Of a stretch of 64,000 nucleotides of DNA, positions 1 to 8,717 are shown piece after piece. Origin of the DNA: JAFMJV01 sp963800275 (lineage in GTDB: Bacteria > Chloroflexota > Limnocylindria > Limnocylindrales > CSP1-4); assembly GCA_963800275.1 (NCBI GenBank), contig CAWDAI010000006.1, positions 62,001 through 126,000 on the forward strand, read 5' to 3'. A program made the translations under genes and the position numbers. Within the stretch, counting starts at the first letter, position 1; each line of letters begins with the position of its first letter. Below the pieces are notes generated by a model. The model searched no databases, was not told the DNA's origin, and was given only the letters and a program-made list of their open reading frames with translations.

Positions 1-138
1 TAGCCACGAAGCCCGGCCCTCCTCGGGCCGCTGTCCACCGCTCGGTCGAGCCGGTCACCGCGTCGATGGTGTCCGGCTCGTCTGCTGCCCACGACCCGGT
101 CCGCTGCGGCCGGACCACGATCCCGGGAGGGGAGCCCC

Positions 139-806
139 GTGCCAGAGCTGCGCGTCGCCGCTGTGATCTTCGATATGGACGGGGTCGTCATCGACTCCGG
201 TGACATCTATGCCAAGCACTGGCGCCTGTGGGGAGACCAGCACGGCATCGACTTCACCACCCGCATCGCCGCGGTGCACCCCGGCCGCCCCCCGGTCGAG
301 ACGATCCGGCTGGTGGCGCCCCATCTGGACGCGGAGGCAGAGTCGCGCGTCTTCAACGATGCGCTCGGCGCCGACGACGGGGTCGCCATCGCCGCCATGC
401 CCGGCGCGCGCGATCTGCTCGAGAGCCTGCCCCTGGGTCGCTGGGCCATCGCCACCAGCGCCTTCCGGGACATCGCCGAGGGTTGGCTGGAGGCGACCGG
501 CCTCCCACGACCGGCGGCCTTCGGTGACGGTGGACGACATCGAGCACGGCAAGCCCGCCCCCGATCCCTACCTCCTGGCCGCGAAGATGCTGGGCGTGGA
601 CCCCGCACGCTGCGTGGTGGTGGAGGACTCGCCCGGCGGGCGTGCAGGCGGGCAAGAGCGCCGGCGCGCGCGTGCTCGGCCTGCGCACCACCCACGCGGG
701 TGCGGAGCTCACCGTGGCCGACTTCGGCACCGCGGGATTGCAGACCATCACCGCCGCCACCGATGGCGAGGACATCGTGCTCAGCTGGGAGCCAGCGTCG
801 GACTGA
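139..806 (+). CDS. HAD-superfamily (subclass IA) phosphatase, frameshifted twice
   Basis: This gene encodes a HAD-type hydrolase, probably a small sugar-phosphate phosphatase or beta-phosphoglucomutase-like enzyme. It starts at a GTG preceded by GGGAGGGGAG. The nucleophile motif FDMDGVVIDS lies at the N-terminus in frame 1. Around position 510-530 the match continues one frame later (DIEHGKPAPDPY, the motif-III lysine, then VVEDSP). Around 635-645 it shifts again (VQAGKSAGARVLGLRTTHAG) and ends at the TGA at 804-806. Both breaks are explained by a single extra G (near TTCGGTG and CCCGGCGGG). Corrected, the protein is about 221 residues, the usual length for the family. It converges with the dihydropyrimidinase gene 12 bases away. 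It could be a real pseudogene, but insertion errors of the same kind occur in two other genes nearby. The substrate cannot be named. Confidence 0.75.
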
Positions 807-818
807 CTCGGGGGGCGA

Positions 819-2214
819 TCACTTGAGGTACTCGCGGGCCACTTCGCGCTTGAGGAAGCGTCCGGCCCCGGCCTGCCCCTGCCACTCGCCGTCTTCCACG
901 ATGACCTTCCCGCGCGAGAGCACGACATCACTGCCGCCCTGGACCTCCATGCCCTCGTAGCAGCTGTAGTCGACGTTCATGTGGTGGGTGGAAGCGGACA
1001 GGACGTGCTTGCGGTCGGGGTCGTAGATGACGACGTCCGCGTCGAAGCCGGGGGCGATCAGCGCCCTTGCGGCCGGCGAGGCCGAAGATCCGCGCTGCAG
1101 CGGTGGAGATGACCTCCACCCAGCGCTCCTTGGTGTAGCGGCCCGCGACCACGCCCTGGAACATGAGGTCGACGCGCTCCTCGACACCGGGCAGGCCATT
1201 GGGGATCTTGCGGAAGTCGCCCCGGCCGAGCTCCTTCTGGCCTTCGAAGTCGAAGGGGCAATGGTCGGTGCCGACCGTCTGCAGGTCGCCCTTGACGAGG
1301 CCGCGCCAGAGGTCCTCCTGGTGGTCGGCCGGCCGAAGCGGTGGGCTGCACACGTACTTGGCGCCCTCGAAGCCATTGCCCATGTCCTCGAGCGAGAGGA
1401 ACAGGTACTGGGGACAGGTCTCGGCGAAGGCCATGGCGCCGCGGTCCCGCCCGCGGACCACTTCCTCCAGTGCGTCACGCGAGGAGAGGTGGACGATGTA
1501 CACGGGCGCGTCGGCCGCCTCGGCGAAGCGGATGACGCGGTTGACGCATTCGCCCTCGAAGATGGGCATGCGCGAGACGCCGTGGTAGTAGGGATCGGTC
1601 AGCCCGGCCTCCGCGTTGGCATTGGCCACGATGTCGATGGCCACACCGTTCTCGGCGTGCATCAGGATGAGACCGCCGTTCTCGGCGCTCTGGCGCAGGG
1701 CCGCGAAGATGGCCCCGTCATCGGAGAGGAAGACGCCCGGATAGGCCGTGAACAGCTTGAAGTCGGTGACGCCCTCGTCCACGAGGACGTCCATCTCCTT
1801 GAGCGTGGCGTCGTTGACGTCGCCCATGATCATGTGGAGGCCGTAGTCGATGGAGGCCTTGCCCTCGGCCTTGGCCAGCCAGGTGTCCAGGCCCGGACGC
1901 AGGGCCTCGCCCTTGCCCTGCACGGCGAAGTCGAGGATGGTGGTCGTGCCGCCGAAGGCTGCTGCGCGCGTTCCGGTCTCGAAATCGTCCTTGGAGTAGG
2001 TCCCGCCGAAGGGCAGGTCGAAGTGCGTGTGCGGGTCGATGCCGCCCGGGATGACCCACCGGCCGCGCGCATCGATGACCTTGTCCACGGCCAGCTCGGA
2101 GGGCGCACCGGGGATCGCACCCACGGCCACGATCTGCCCGTCCTCGATGAGGACGTCAGCCCCGAATGAGCCGTCCGCGTTGACGACGGTGCCGTTGGTG
2201 ATGAGCGTTCGCAT
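819..2214 (-). CDS. hydA: dihydropyrimidinase / D-hydantoinase (one frameshift)
   Basis: This is a cyclic amidohydrolase that opens dihydrouracil, dihydrothymine or hydantoins to N-carbamoyl amino acids. The protein starts at the ATG at 2212-2214 behind GGAGAG. It shows the metal site HTHFD near residue 60, the carboxylated-lysine segment FKLFTAYPG near 150, and the metal histidines in LMHAENG and YIVHLSS, followed by TDHCPF. After FGLAGRK the reading frame moves by one base: an extra G in a GGG run (plus-strand CCC at 1064-1066) is the simplest cause. The downstream frame then continues with LIAPGFDADVVIYDP to EREVAREYLK-type family ends. Corrected length is about 464 residues, normal for the family. 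It is the last gene of a minus-strand operon that also holds a beta-ureidopropionase-like nitrilase, the next enzyme of reductive pyrimidine breakdown. No dihydropyrimidine dehydrogenase is in the window. Confidence 0.92.
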
Positions 2215-2337
2215 CGATCTCTCCGTTGGTCGGTTACCTTCTCGACTGGTCAGCGGCTCGGGGGGTCGCCGTGATGGCATGGTAGACCCGCCAGCACCCA
2301 TGACGCAGGTCAGGACGGGTACGGTCGGAGGTTCGGC

Positions 2338-3285
2338 TCAGGAGCCTTCGTAGACGCGTTCGAGGTCGAGCACGATCCGTCCCGCCGGCTTGCTGGCCTT
2401 CTTGTTCCAGCCGTTGGAACGCATCCGGGCGCAACTGTCCTGGCTCAGGCCGATCACCGTTCGGACCTTGCCATTGCGCTCGAACAGCTGGACCCGCTTG
2501 ATCTGGTCGACGCCGTCGGCCTCGAACTGATCCCGCTCGATGGTCTGATTGGTGTCGAGCGTGATCGGGCCGTCGAAGGTCACGAGGATGGCGCGGTCGC
2601 CGCCCACGCGCTTGATATCAAAGCGCTCCTGCAGCTTCTTGGGCGTGGACCACTGCATGCTGACGGTGGTGGGCGCATCGCTCTTCTTGTCCGTGGTGCG
2701 CTGCAGGTCCCAGTAGATCTGGTCGTACAGCGAACCATCGTCGGCGGTGCGCGTGCGCTCGCTCACGTCGGTCAGGAACCATTTGCCCCGGCTCAGGTCC
2801 TTGATGGCGGCAGCATCGCAGGTGTAGTCGAACTTGGTGCCCTTGGCCTCCGGGGTCGGCTCCTCCTCGATGATCTCGGCCGTCGTGCCGGAGTCCTGCC
2901 CGGTGGTCCCGGGCAGCGTCTCGGGTCCAGGGCTCGGCGACGGGCTGGCCGCCGCCCCGAAGAAGCGACCGCCACCGCTGAGCAAGCCGTTTCCGCCGGT
3001 GAAGGCGAGGCTGCCTCCGACCAGGAGCAGCGCGATGACCAGCACGAAACCGATGGTGGCGGAGACACCCGACCGCTGCACCTTGGGCAGCTCCACGCGA
3101 CCGGGTGCGACGCCACGCACCGGATCATCGGCCGCGGCGATGGGCAGGCCGCAGTTGCGGCAGGTGCGAGCACCGGGCTCGTTGGTCAGTCCGCAGGCAG
3201 GGCAGGTGACTCCCTGCGCGGGTGCGCCCGACGTCCACGGCTGGCCTGGTGCGCTCCCGCCCGGGAGACGATTCGCTGATGTCAT
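2338..3285 (-). CDS. zinc-ribbon, single-pass membrane protein of unknown function
   Basis: The product has an N-terminal zinc ribbon (cysteines near residues 28, 31, 42 and 45: CPACG then CRNCG), one hydrophobic segment near residues 75-97, a Ser/Pro/Thr/Glu-rich linker and a C-terminal globular domain of about 190 residues outside the membrane. The C-terminal part (for example KFDYTCDAAAIKDLSRGKWFLTD) is not recognised. The ATG at 3283-3285 is taken as start. An ATG at 3340-3342 is also open; neither has a good ribosome site. It lies between the LLM oxidoreductase and dihydropyrimidinase genes on the same strand, but the 123-base gap before hydA may hold a separate promoter. Zinc ribbon plus one helix is common in high-GC Gram-positive and Chloroflexota envelope proteins. 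The function is unknown. Confidence 0.75.
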   Translation of the reverse strand: MTSANRLPGGSAPGQPWTSGAPAQGVTCPACGLTNEPGARTCRNCGLPIAAADDPVRGVAPGRVELPKVQRSGVSATIGFVLVIALLLVGGSLAFTGGNGLLSGGGRFFGAAASPSPSPGPETLPGTTGQDSGTTAEIIEEEPTPEAKGTKFDYTCDAAAIKDLSRGKWFLTDVSERTRTADDGSLYDQIYWDLQRTTDKKSDAPTTVSMQWSTPKKLQERFDIKRVGGDRAILVTFDGPITLDTNQTIERDQFEADGVDQIKRVQLFERNGKVRTVIGLSQDSCARMRSNGWNKKASKPAGRIVLDLERVYEGS

Positions 3286-3388
3286 CCGCGCCGATGGTGC
3301 CACAGGCCCCGGATTTCCGGGCAGGGCGAGGCGTCCAACCATGTCTGCATCAGGTGGTACCCGTCCGGGCTGGCTCGGAGGGGCTCGG

Positions 3389-4396
3389 TCAGCCTTGGCC
3401 GACCGCAGCCCGGAAGGCCGGGATGACGTCGCGGCCGTAGGCCTCCAGCTGCGCTTCCTCGTCACCGTTCATGAGGTACACGTTGAACTGGTCCACGCCG
3501 GCTTCGTGCAGCTCCAGCAGGCGGCGGACGTGCTCCTCGGGCGGGCCCACGATGCTGAAGCGGTCAGCCACCTCGTCAGAGACGAACTGGGCATTGTCCG
3601 AGCCGACCTCCGCGTGGTGTCGGTAGTCGTAGCCTTCCCGGTCGCGGATGTAGCCGGTCAGTGATTTGGGCAGCTGCTCGCGGGGATACTTGTTGACCAG
3701 GTCCACGACGTGATTGCTGACCAGGGCCGGGAACCAGCGGACTCGCTCACGGCAGGCATCGATCGGCCCGACATGGGCCGGCGCGGCGGCCTGGACCCTG
3801 ATCTCGGCCGCGTCGCGGCCGATGGCCGCGGCCGCCTCACGCATGATGCCGATCAGCCACTTGATGAGGTCGACGTCCGCCAGCTGGAGGATCACGCCGT
3901 CGGCGACGCGCCCGGCCATGCCCAGCACCATCGGTCCATAGCCGGCGATCCACACGGGCAGGTCGTCGCCGGGACTCCAGGTCAGCTCCAGCTCGGTGTC
4001 CATGTAGGTGGCGCTCCGGCCCTCGACGAGGTCCTTGATGGTGCGCACCGCGTGGTCCAGCACTCTCGTCTGCACCGGGCCCTTGCCCAGCACGCGCTGG
4101 GCGCTGTCACCGCGACCGATGCCCAGGTCCATGCGGCCGCCGGAGATCTCGTCGAGCGTGGCCAGCACGCTGGCGGTGACGGTGATGTCACGCGTGGCGG
4201 GATTGGTCACGCAGGTGCCCAGGCGCATCCGCTCGGTGTTGACGGCCATCAGCGTCAGGAGCGGATAGACATCCTTCCACAGGATGTGGGAGTCGAAGAG
4301 CCAGCCATAGCCGAAGCCCGCAGCCTCCGCCTGGCGGGTGAGGGCGATCGTGCGCTCGATGCTGTGTTCGGGCTTGAGGGTAAATCCGAAGTCCAT
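3389..4396 (-). CDS. F420-type LLM (luciferase-like) oxidoreductase
   Basis: This is a TIM-barrel luciferase-like oxidoreductase of 335 residues starting MDFGFTLKP. The start, the segment RMRLGTCVTNPATRD and the barrel strand DLPVWIAGYGPMVLGMAG match my memory of the family TIGR03842, usually annotated as F420-dependent. The cofactor assignment rests on family resemblance and not on a residue test. The start at 4394-4396 is chosen because it aligns with that family; the upstream seven codons are excluded. It sits 27 bases after a GT87 gene and 103 bases before the zinc-ribbon gene, between beta-ureidopropionase and dihydropyrimidinase in one strand run. That context suggests a redox step on a pyrimidine or hydantoin-like compound. 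The substrate is unknown. Confidence 0.85.
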   Translation of the reverse strand: MDFGFTLKPEHSIERTIALTRQAEAAGFGYGWLFDSHILWKDVYPLLTLMAVNTERMRLGTCVTNPATRDITVTASVLATLDEISGGRMDLGIGRGDSAQRVLGKGPVQTRVLDHAVRTIKDLVEGRSATYMDTELELTWSPGDDLPVWIAGYGPMVLGMAGRVADGVILQLADVDLIKWLIGIMREAAAAIGRDAAEIRVQAAAPAHVGPIDACRERVRWFPALVSNHVVDLVNKYPREQLPKSLTGYIRDREGYDYRHHAEVGSDNAQFVSDEVADRFSIVGPPEEHVRRLLELHEAGVDQFNVYLMNGDEEAQLEAYGRDVIPAFRAAVGQG

Positions 4397-4423
4397 GAGC
4401 GGGCAGCCTACACGCACCCAGCC

Positions 4424-5551
4424 CTATTGGGGAAGCCCGGCTGCATCCGCGCCGGCCACAGCGGCGGGTCGCCCACGTCGCTCGGGCAGGACGAACAGGA
4501 GCCCGAGCGTGAGGAACAGGGGCAAGAGGGCCACGACCGAGGGCAGCCAGGACAGCAGCAGCACCAGCAGCACCATCGGACGCCAGCGCTGGGCCAGGAG
4601 CGCCAGCGGCAGGGCCAGCATGATGAGGTAGTACTCCCACATCAAGGGCACCATCAACGCCGATGCGGTGAGCGTGATCATGAAGCCCGACTCGCGGTCA
4701 CGGCGCAGGCTCAGCAGCACGAGCGCGCAGCCGAGCAGGATGCTGCCGAGGCGCACGAGATCGATCCAGCGCTCGTCGAGGCCGAGTGTGACCGCGGTGG
4801 TGCCGAGGTCCCGGTTCTCCGAGCCGAGGCCGGGCGTGACCATGTTGCCGAGCACCGAGAGATAGTCGCGGTACCCCTCGATCCCGACGAAGAGCGCACT
4901 GACCACGATGAGCGTGATCCCGGCGCCGATGGTCCACCCCGCCGCCCTCCAGCGTCGCCGGAGCAGCTGCCAGATGAGCAAGGCACCCGTGCTCGGCCGG
5001 ACGGAGATGGTCAGGGCCAGCGCGACCGACCCCAGGGGCCGGTCGAGCCAGCGCCAGGCGACGGCCATCGGCAGCACCAGCAACACTCCGACGTTGCCCA
5101 GGACGAGGTCACGCATGGCCCAGAAGGACAAGGCCACACCCACGAAGGTGAGGGCGCGGATGGGCAGGCGCACCGGCATCAGCAGGCAGCCCAGCAACAG
5201 TGCCGCTGACTTGAGGAGGTACCAGACCACGGAGCTGGCCGCCTCCGGCAGCTCGCTGAGCGGGACCATGGCCACGCCCAGGGGCGGTGCATAGTGGTAG
5301 TAGTCCTTGCCGCCCGGCAGGAACGGACGCTCCACCTGCGAGCGCAGGTAGAGCGACCCGTCGTCGACCAGGCGGGCGGCGGCGCGCACGTAGGCCTCGA
5401 TGTCATAGCCCCAGTGGTCGCCCAGGACATGGACGGTCTGCCCGTCGACCTGCTCGGTCTGGCTGAACACCAGCAGGATGCCGAGCAGCCAGGCACAGCC
5501 GAGGATGAAGCCGGCGAGAGCGATGCCGAGCTCGGCGCGACCGTGACTCAC
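4424..5551 (-). CDS. GT87-family integral membrane glycosyltransferase, copy 1
   Basis: This is a polytopic membrane protein of about 375 residues with some ten hydrophobic segments, of the DUF2029/GT87 type (polyprenol-phosphate-sugar dependent mannosyltransferase-like). Its first extracytoplasmic loop has the family-like pattern DIEAYVRAAARLVDDGSLYL and YYHYAPPLGVAM. A second conserved block reads AWRWLDRPLGS and ISVRPSTGALLIWQLL. The GTG at 5549-5551 is used as start because it overlaps the TGA of a 25-codon ORF beginning at the ATGA shared with copy 2. A TTG start at 5647 is also open. It is the third of three adjacent paralogues that share the block WxDRPxGS...VRPxxGxxLIWQLLRR. The donor and acceptor are unknown. 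Confidence 0.8.
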   Translation of the reverse strand: MSHGRAELGIALAGFILGCAWLLGILLVFSQTEQVDGQTVHVLGDHWGYDIEAYVRAAARLVDDGSLYLRSQVERPFLPGGKDYYHYAPPLGVAMVPLSELPEAASSVVWYLLKSAALLLGCLLMPVRLPIRALTFVGVALSFWAMRDLVLGNVGVLLVLPMAVAWRWLDRPLGSVALALTISVRPSTGALLIWQLLRRRWRAAGWTIGAGITLIVVSALFVGIEGYRDYLSVLGNMVTPGLGSENRDLGTTAVTLGLDERWIDLVRLGSILLGCALVLLSLRRDRESGFMITLTASALMVPLMWEYYLIMLALPLALLAQRWRPMVLLVLLLSWLPSVVALLPLFLTLGLLFVLPERRGRPAAVAGADAAGLPQ

Positions 5552-5625
5552 GACACCGAGGCAGCCGGCTCGAATGCCTGGGGTCGCCCCCGCGGTCCGG
5601 TCCACCGCGACCGAAGTCGGCTCAT
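5548..5625 (-). other. 25-codon ORF between two GT87 genes
   Basis: The ATG at 5623-5625 overlaps the stop of GT87 copy 2 (ATGA). The ORF encodes MSRLRSRWTGPRGRPQAFEP and ends ASVS with a TGA that itself overlaps the GTG start of copy 1. The exact fit at both ends could mean a translationally coupled leader peptide. It could instead be the true N-terminus of copy 1 after a one-base deletion, since copies 2 and 3 also have 20-35 residues before the first membrane helix. I cannot decide between these. Confidence 0.35.
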
Positions 5626-6728
5626 GCCGACGCCGCGCTCGTGCCAAGTGGCGCAGGGGCAGCCTGCGCCGCGATCGGTCCGCGCGCCACGAACGGCAGC
5701 CAGACCGCGGCCAGCGCCACGAACGGGTAGAGGTCGGCCGGCAGCCACGAGGCCAGAGGCAGCAACAGCCCCCAACGGTGCCCGCGCGCAGCCAGGAAGG
5801 CGGCGGGCAGGAGGAGCATGGCGAGGTAGTGGTCCCACATGAGCGGGGACAGCAGCAGCGAGGCTGAGGCCGTGACCACGAAGCCCAGGTCGCGGTCGCG
5901 GCGCAGGCTCAGGCCGATCGCGGCGATGGCGAGGGCATAGCCCACGAGCAGCGCCAGGGTGGCCACAGACTCGCTCAGCCCGAGACGCAGTACGGTGGAG
6001 CTCAGGTCATGGTTCTCGGCCACGCCGGTGGCTCCCTCCAGGTTGCGCAGCACGGTCAGGTAATCACCGTATCCGTGGATACCCACGAAGGGCAGGGTCA
6101 GCAGCACCAACACGATCCCGGCGCCGACGGTCCAGGCCACGGCCCGCCACTGGCGTCGAAGTAGTTGCCAGATGAGCAGCACGCCCAGCATGGGCCGGAC
6201 CGAGATGGCGATCGCCTGGGCCACCGAACCTGCGGGACGGTCCAGCCAACGCCACGCGGCTGCCAGGGGCAGGAGGAGCATGGAGCTGACGTTACCCAGC
6301 GAGAAGTCCTTGGTCACCGCCAGGCTGAGGGCGGCGATCCCGAAGGCGGCGAGGCGGATCCAGGCCGGGACCGGCAGCAAGGCGCAGGCCACCGCCAGCA
6401 GCGATAGATGCAGGAGGTACCAGGCCACGGCTGCAGTCTCGGCATCCAGGCCTCCGAGCGCCGCCACGGCCACGCCGAACGGTGGCGCATACATGTAGAG
6501 GCCCGACGGACCCGGACGGTACGGTCCTGCGAGGGTCTCCGCCTGGTACAGGCTGCCGGTCTGCTCCAGGCGCTGGGCCGCATCGGCGTAGGCGGTGTAG
6601 TCGTAGGCCCAGCCCCGGCCACCGGGCAGCACGGCCAACCCGGCCAGCAGCCACAACGCGCCGACGGTCGCGAGGACCACGCCCAGCAGTGGCAGCCAGC
6701 TGCGATCGGTGCTCGCGCCGTCCGTCAT
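5622..6728 (-). CDS. GT87-family integral membrane glycosyltransferase, copy 2
   Basis: This gene encodes a 368-residue polytopic membrane protein of the GT87/DUF2029 type. Its start ATG (6726-6728) overlaps the TGA of copy 3 as ATGA, so the two are translationally coupled. Visible family features are the periplasmic-loop pattern DYTAYADAAQRLEQTGSLYQ, the block YMYAPPFGVAVAALG, and AWRWLDRPAGSVAQAIAISV followed by LIWQLLRRQW. The C-terminal part contains RRDRDLGFVVTASASLLLSPL and MWDHYLAM, which are nearly the same in copies 1 and 3. The three copies are clearly tandem duplicates that have diverged. It probably transfers a sugar from a lipid-linked donor outside the membrane; this is family inference. 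Confidence 0.85.
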   Translation of the reverse strand: MTDGASTDRSWLPLLGVVLATVGALWLLAGLAVLPGGRGWAYDYTAYADAAQRLEQTGSLYQAETLAGPYRPGPSGLYMYAPPFGVAVAALGGLDAETAAVAWYLLHLSLLAVACALLPVPAWIRLAAFGIAALSLAVTKDFSLGNVSSMLLLPLAAAWRWLDRPAGSVAQAIAISVRPMLGVLLIWQLLRRQWRAVAWTVGAGIVLVLLTLPFVGIHGYGDYLTVLRNLEGATGVAENHDLSSTVLRLGLSESVATLALLVGYALAIAAIGLSLRRDRDLGFVVTASASLLLSPLMWDHYLAMLLLPAAFLAARGHRWGLLLPLASWLPADLYPFVALAAVWLPFVARGPIAAQAAPAPLGTSAASA

Positions 6729-7897
6729 GCCGGCACCGGTACCGGCTCCGGCCCGGGCGTCCTGCGATCGACCAGGAACGGCAGCAGCATCGTGGCCACG
6801 ACGAGGATCGGTGCGCCCACGGGCAGCCACGACAGCAAGGGCAGCAGGATGAGCGGCCGCCACAGGCGCTGGGCCAGGAACGCTGCGGGCACGACGAGGG
6901 TCGCGAGGTAGTGGTCCCAAAGCAGCGGCACCACCAGCAACGACGCTGAGAGCATGACCATGTAGCTCGCCTCACGATCTCGGCGGAGGCTCAGCAGGAC
7001 CGCAGCGCCCGCCACCACGATGCTGGCGGTCCGCGCGAAGGAGACGGCCGCCTCGCCGGCCCCGAACCCGAGCAGGAGGCTGCCGAGGTCGCGATTTTCT
7101 GATGCGCCGACGGGGATCGTGAGGTTCCGCAGCACCGCCAGGTAGTCCTCGTACCCATGCAGCCCCACGAAGGGCAGCGTCAGCAGGATCAGCACGATGC
7201 CGCCCCCGATCGTCCAGCCCGCGGCGTGCCAGCGGCGCCGCAGGAGCTGCCAGATGAGGAACAGACCGAGGCTGGGCCTGACCGCGATGGCCGTGGCCAT
7301 GAGCAACGAACCGGCCGGCCGGTCCATCCACCGCCACGCTGCCACCATGGGCAGGAGCAGCAACAGGCTCACGTTGCCCAGGAGCGAGTCCTTCAGGCCG
7401 GGGAGGCTGAAGGCCACGACCGCGACGGCGGCAGCACGCAGCGGGACGGACACTGGCATCAGCGCGCACGCCGTCAGCAGGGCGCCGACGCGCAGCAGCC
7501 ACCACAGGTCCGCACTCTCCGTCAGCGGTACTCCGGTCAGAGGCAGCACAGCCACGCCGAGGGGCGGAGCGTAGTAGTAGAGATCGGCCGGACCTGGCTG
7601 GAAGGATCCGGCGACGAGATCGGCCGCGTAGAGCGATCCCGTATCGATCAGGCGCTGGGCCGCACCGACATAGGCCGCGAGGTCGAAACCCCAGGTCGGC
7701 TCGTCAGGGACCCAGACTCCACTGACCCAGACCCCCTGCCGGTATTGCACCGCGAGCATGGCCAGCCAGGCCAGCCCAAGGAGCATGGCCAGGAAGGCGA
7801 GGGGGAGGACGATCCCCCTCGCGCGGGTGGTGGCGGCGGGCTCGCCTTCGCCGCTCGAACCCGTTCGACTAGGGCTGGACGAGGTCCTCGTAGGCAT
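6725..7897 (-). CDS. GT87-family integral membrane glycosyltransferase, copy 3
   Basis: This gene encodes a polytopic membrane protein of about 390 residues, the first of the three tandem paralogues in transcription order. The ATG at 7895-7897 is used; a GTG at 7910-7912 is also in frame. Either start overlaps the end of the nitrilase gene (stop at 7869) by about 30-44 bases, so the two are likely co-transcribed. Family marks are DLAAYVGAAQRLIDTGSLYA, YYYAPPLGVAVLPL, AWRWMDRPAGSLLMATAIAV and the final LLVVPLLWDHYLATLVVP. The overlap ties these membrane glycosyltransferases into an operon otherwise made of pyrimidine-degradation-type enzymes, which is unexpected. Confidence 0.83.
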   Translation of the reverse strand: MPTRTSSSPSRTGSSGEGEPAATTRARGIVLPLAFLAMLLGLAWLAMLAVQYRQGVWVSGVWVPDEPTWGFDLAAYVGAAQRLIDTGSLYAADLVAGSFQPGPADLYYYAPPLGVAVLPLTGVPLTESADLWWLLRVGALLTACALMPVSVPLRAAAVAVVAFSLPGLKDSLLGNVSLLLLLPMVAAWRWMDRPAGSLLMATAIAVRPSLGLFLIWQLLRRRWHAAGWTIGGGIVLILLTLPFVGLHGYEDYLAVLRNLTIPVGASENRDLGSLLLGFGAGEAAVSFARTASIVVAGAAVLLSLRRDREASYMVMLSASLLVVPLLWDHYLATLVVPAAFLAQRLWRPLILLPLLSWLPVGAPILVVATMLLPFLVDRRTPGPEPVPVPA

Positions 7898-8717
7898 CGG
7901 GTCGGCGGTCACGGAAGAACTGCCACGTGTCGCGCACTTCCTTGACCTTGTCGAAGTCCAGATCGCGGACCATCAGCTCTTCCTCGTGGGCATCGCCGAT
8001 CTCGCCCACGTACTGGCCGCGTGGATCGCAGAAGTACGACTGGCCGTAGAAGTCGTCGTCGCCCAGCGGTTCGATACCGACGCGGTTGATGGTGCCCACG
8101 AAGTAGCCGTTGGCCACCGCGTGCGCGCGCTGCTCGATGTGCCAGAGGTACTCGGACAGGCCGCGCGAGGTAGCGCTGGGAATGAGCACGATCTCCGCCC
8201 CGTTGAGGCCCAACGCCCGTGCGCCCTCCGGGAAGTGGCGGTCGTAGCAGATATACAGGCCGAACTTGGCGATGTCCGTCTCGAAGACCGGGTAGCCCAG
8301 ATTGCCGGGACGGAAGTAGAACTTCTCCCAGAAGCCCTGGACGTGCGGGATGTGCGTCTTGCGGTACTTGCCCAGGTAGGTGCCGTCGGCGTCGATGATG
8401 GCGGCGGTGTTGTAGTAGATACCCGAGGCGCGGTCGTCTTCCTCGTACATCGGTGCCACCACGACCATGCCGGTCTGCTTGGCCAGGTCGCGCATGCGCT
8501 GGGTCGTGGGTCCGTCCGGGATGAGCTCGGTGTAGTCGTAGTACTGGGCGTCCTGCACCTGGCAGAAGTAGGGCCCGTAGAAGAGCTCCTGGAACAGGAT
8601 GAACTGGGCGCCCTGCTTGGCCGCCTCGTAGGCGAGCTCCTCGTGTTTCTGGATCATCGACTCCTTGTCGCCCGTCCAGGTGGCCTGGACGAGGGCGCCG
8701 CGAACGATGCGAGTCAT
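7869..8717 (-). CDS. nitrilase-superfamily amidohydrolase, beta-ureidopropionase-like
   Basis: This is a carbon-nitrogen hydrolase of 282 residues that probably cleaves N-carbamoyl-beta-alanine or another N-carbamoyl amino acid to the amino acid, CO2 and ammonia. The Glu-Lys-Cys triad is visible: the glutamate in LFQELFYGPYF near residue 44, the lysine in YRKTHIPH, and the cysteine in LYICYDRHFPE. The run TRSGLSEYLW-like SATSRGLSEYLWHIEQRAHA and VGTINRVG are also typical of this clade. The start at 8715-8717 is an ATG. It is the first gene of the minus-strand operon that ends with dihydropyrimidinase, whose product would be its substrate. That pairing supports the assignment, though a different N-carbamoyl substrate is possible. 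Confidence 0.9.
   Translation of the reverse strand: MTRIVRGALVQATWTGDKESMIQKHEELAYEAAKQGAQFILFQELFYGPYFCQVQDAQYYDYTELIPDGPTTQRMRDLAKQTGMVVVAPMYEEDDRASGIYYNTAAIIDADGTYLGKYRKTHIPHVQGFWEKFYFRPGNLGYPVFETDIAKFGLYICYDRHFPEGARALGLNGAEIVLIPSATSRGLSEYLWHIEQRAHAVANGYFVGTINRVGIEPLGDDDFYGQSYFCDPRGQYVGEIGDAHEEELMVRDLDFDKVKEVRDTWQFFRDRRPDAYEDLVQP

Noticed and set aside
3710..5209. 499-residue plus-strand open frame
   Set aside because: It lies antisense to the LLM oxidoreductase and GT87 genes, is rich in Gln/His/Arg low-complexity stretches and has no recognisable domain.
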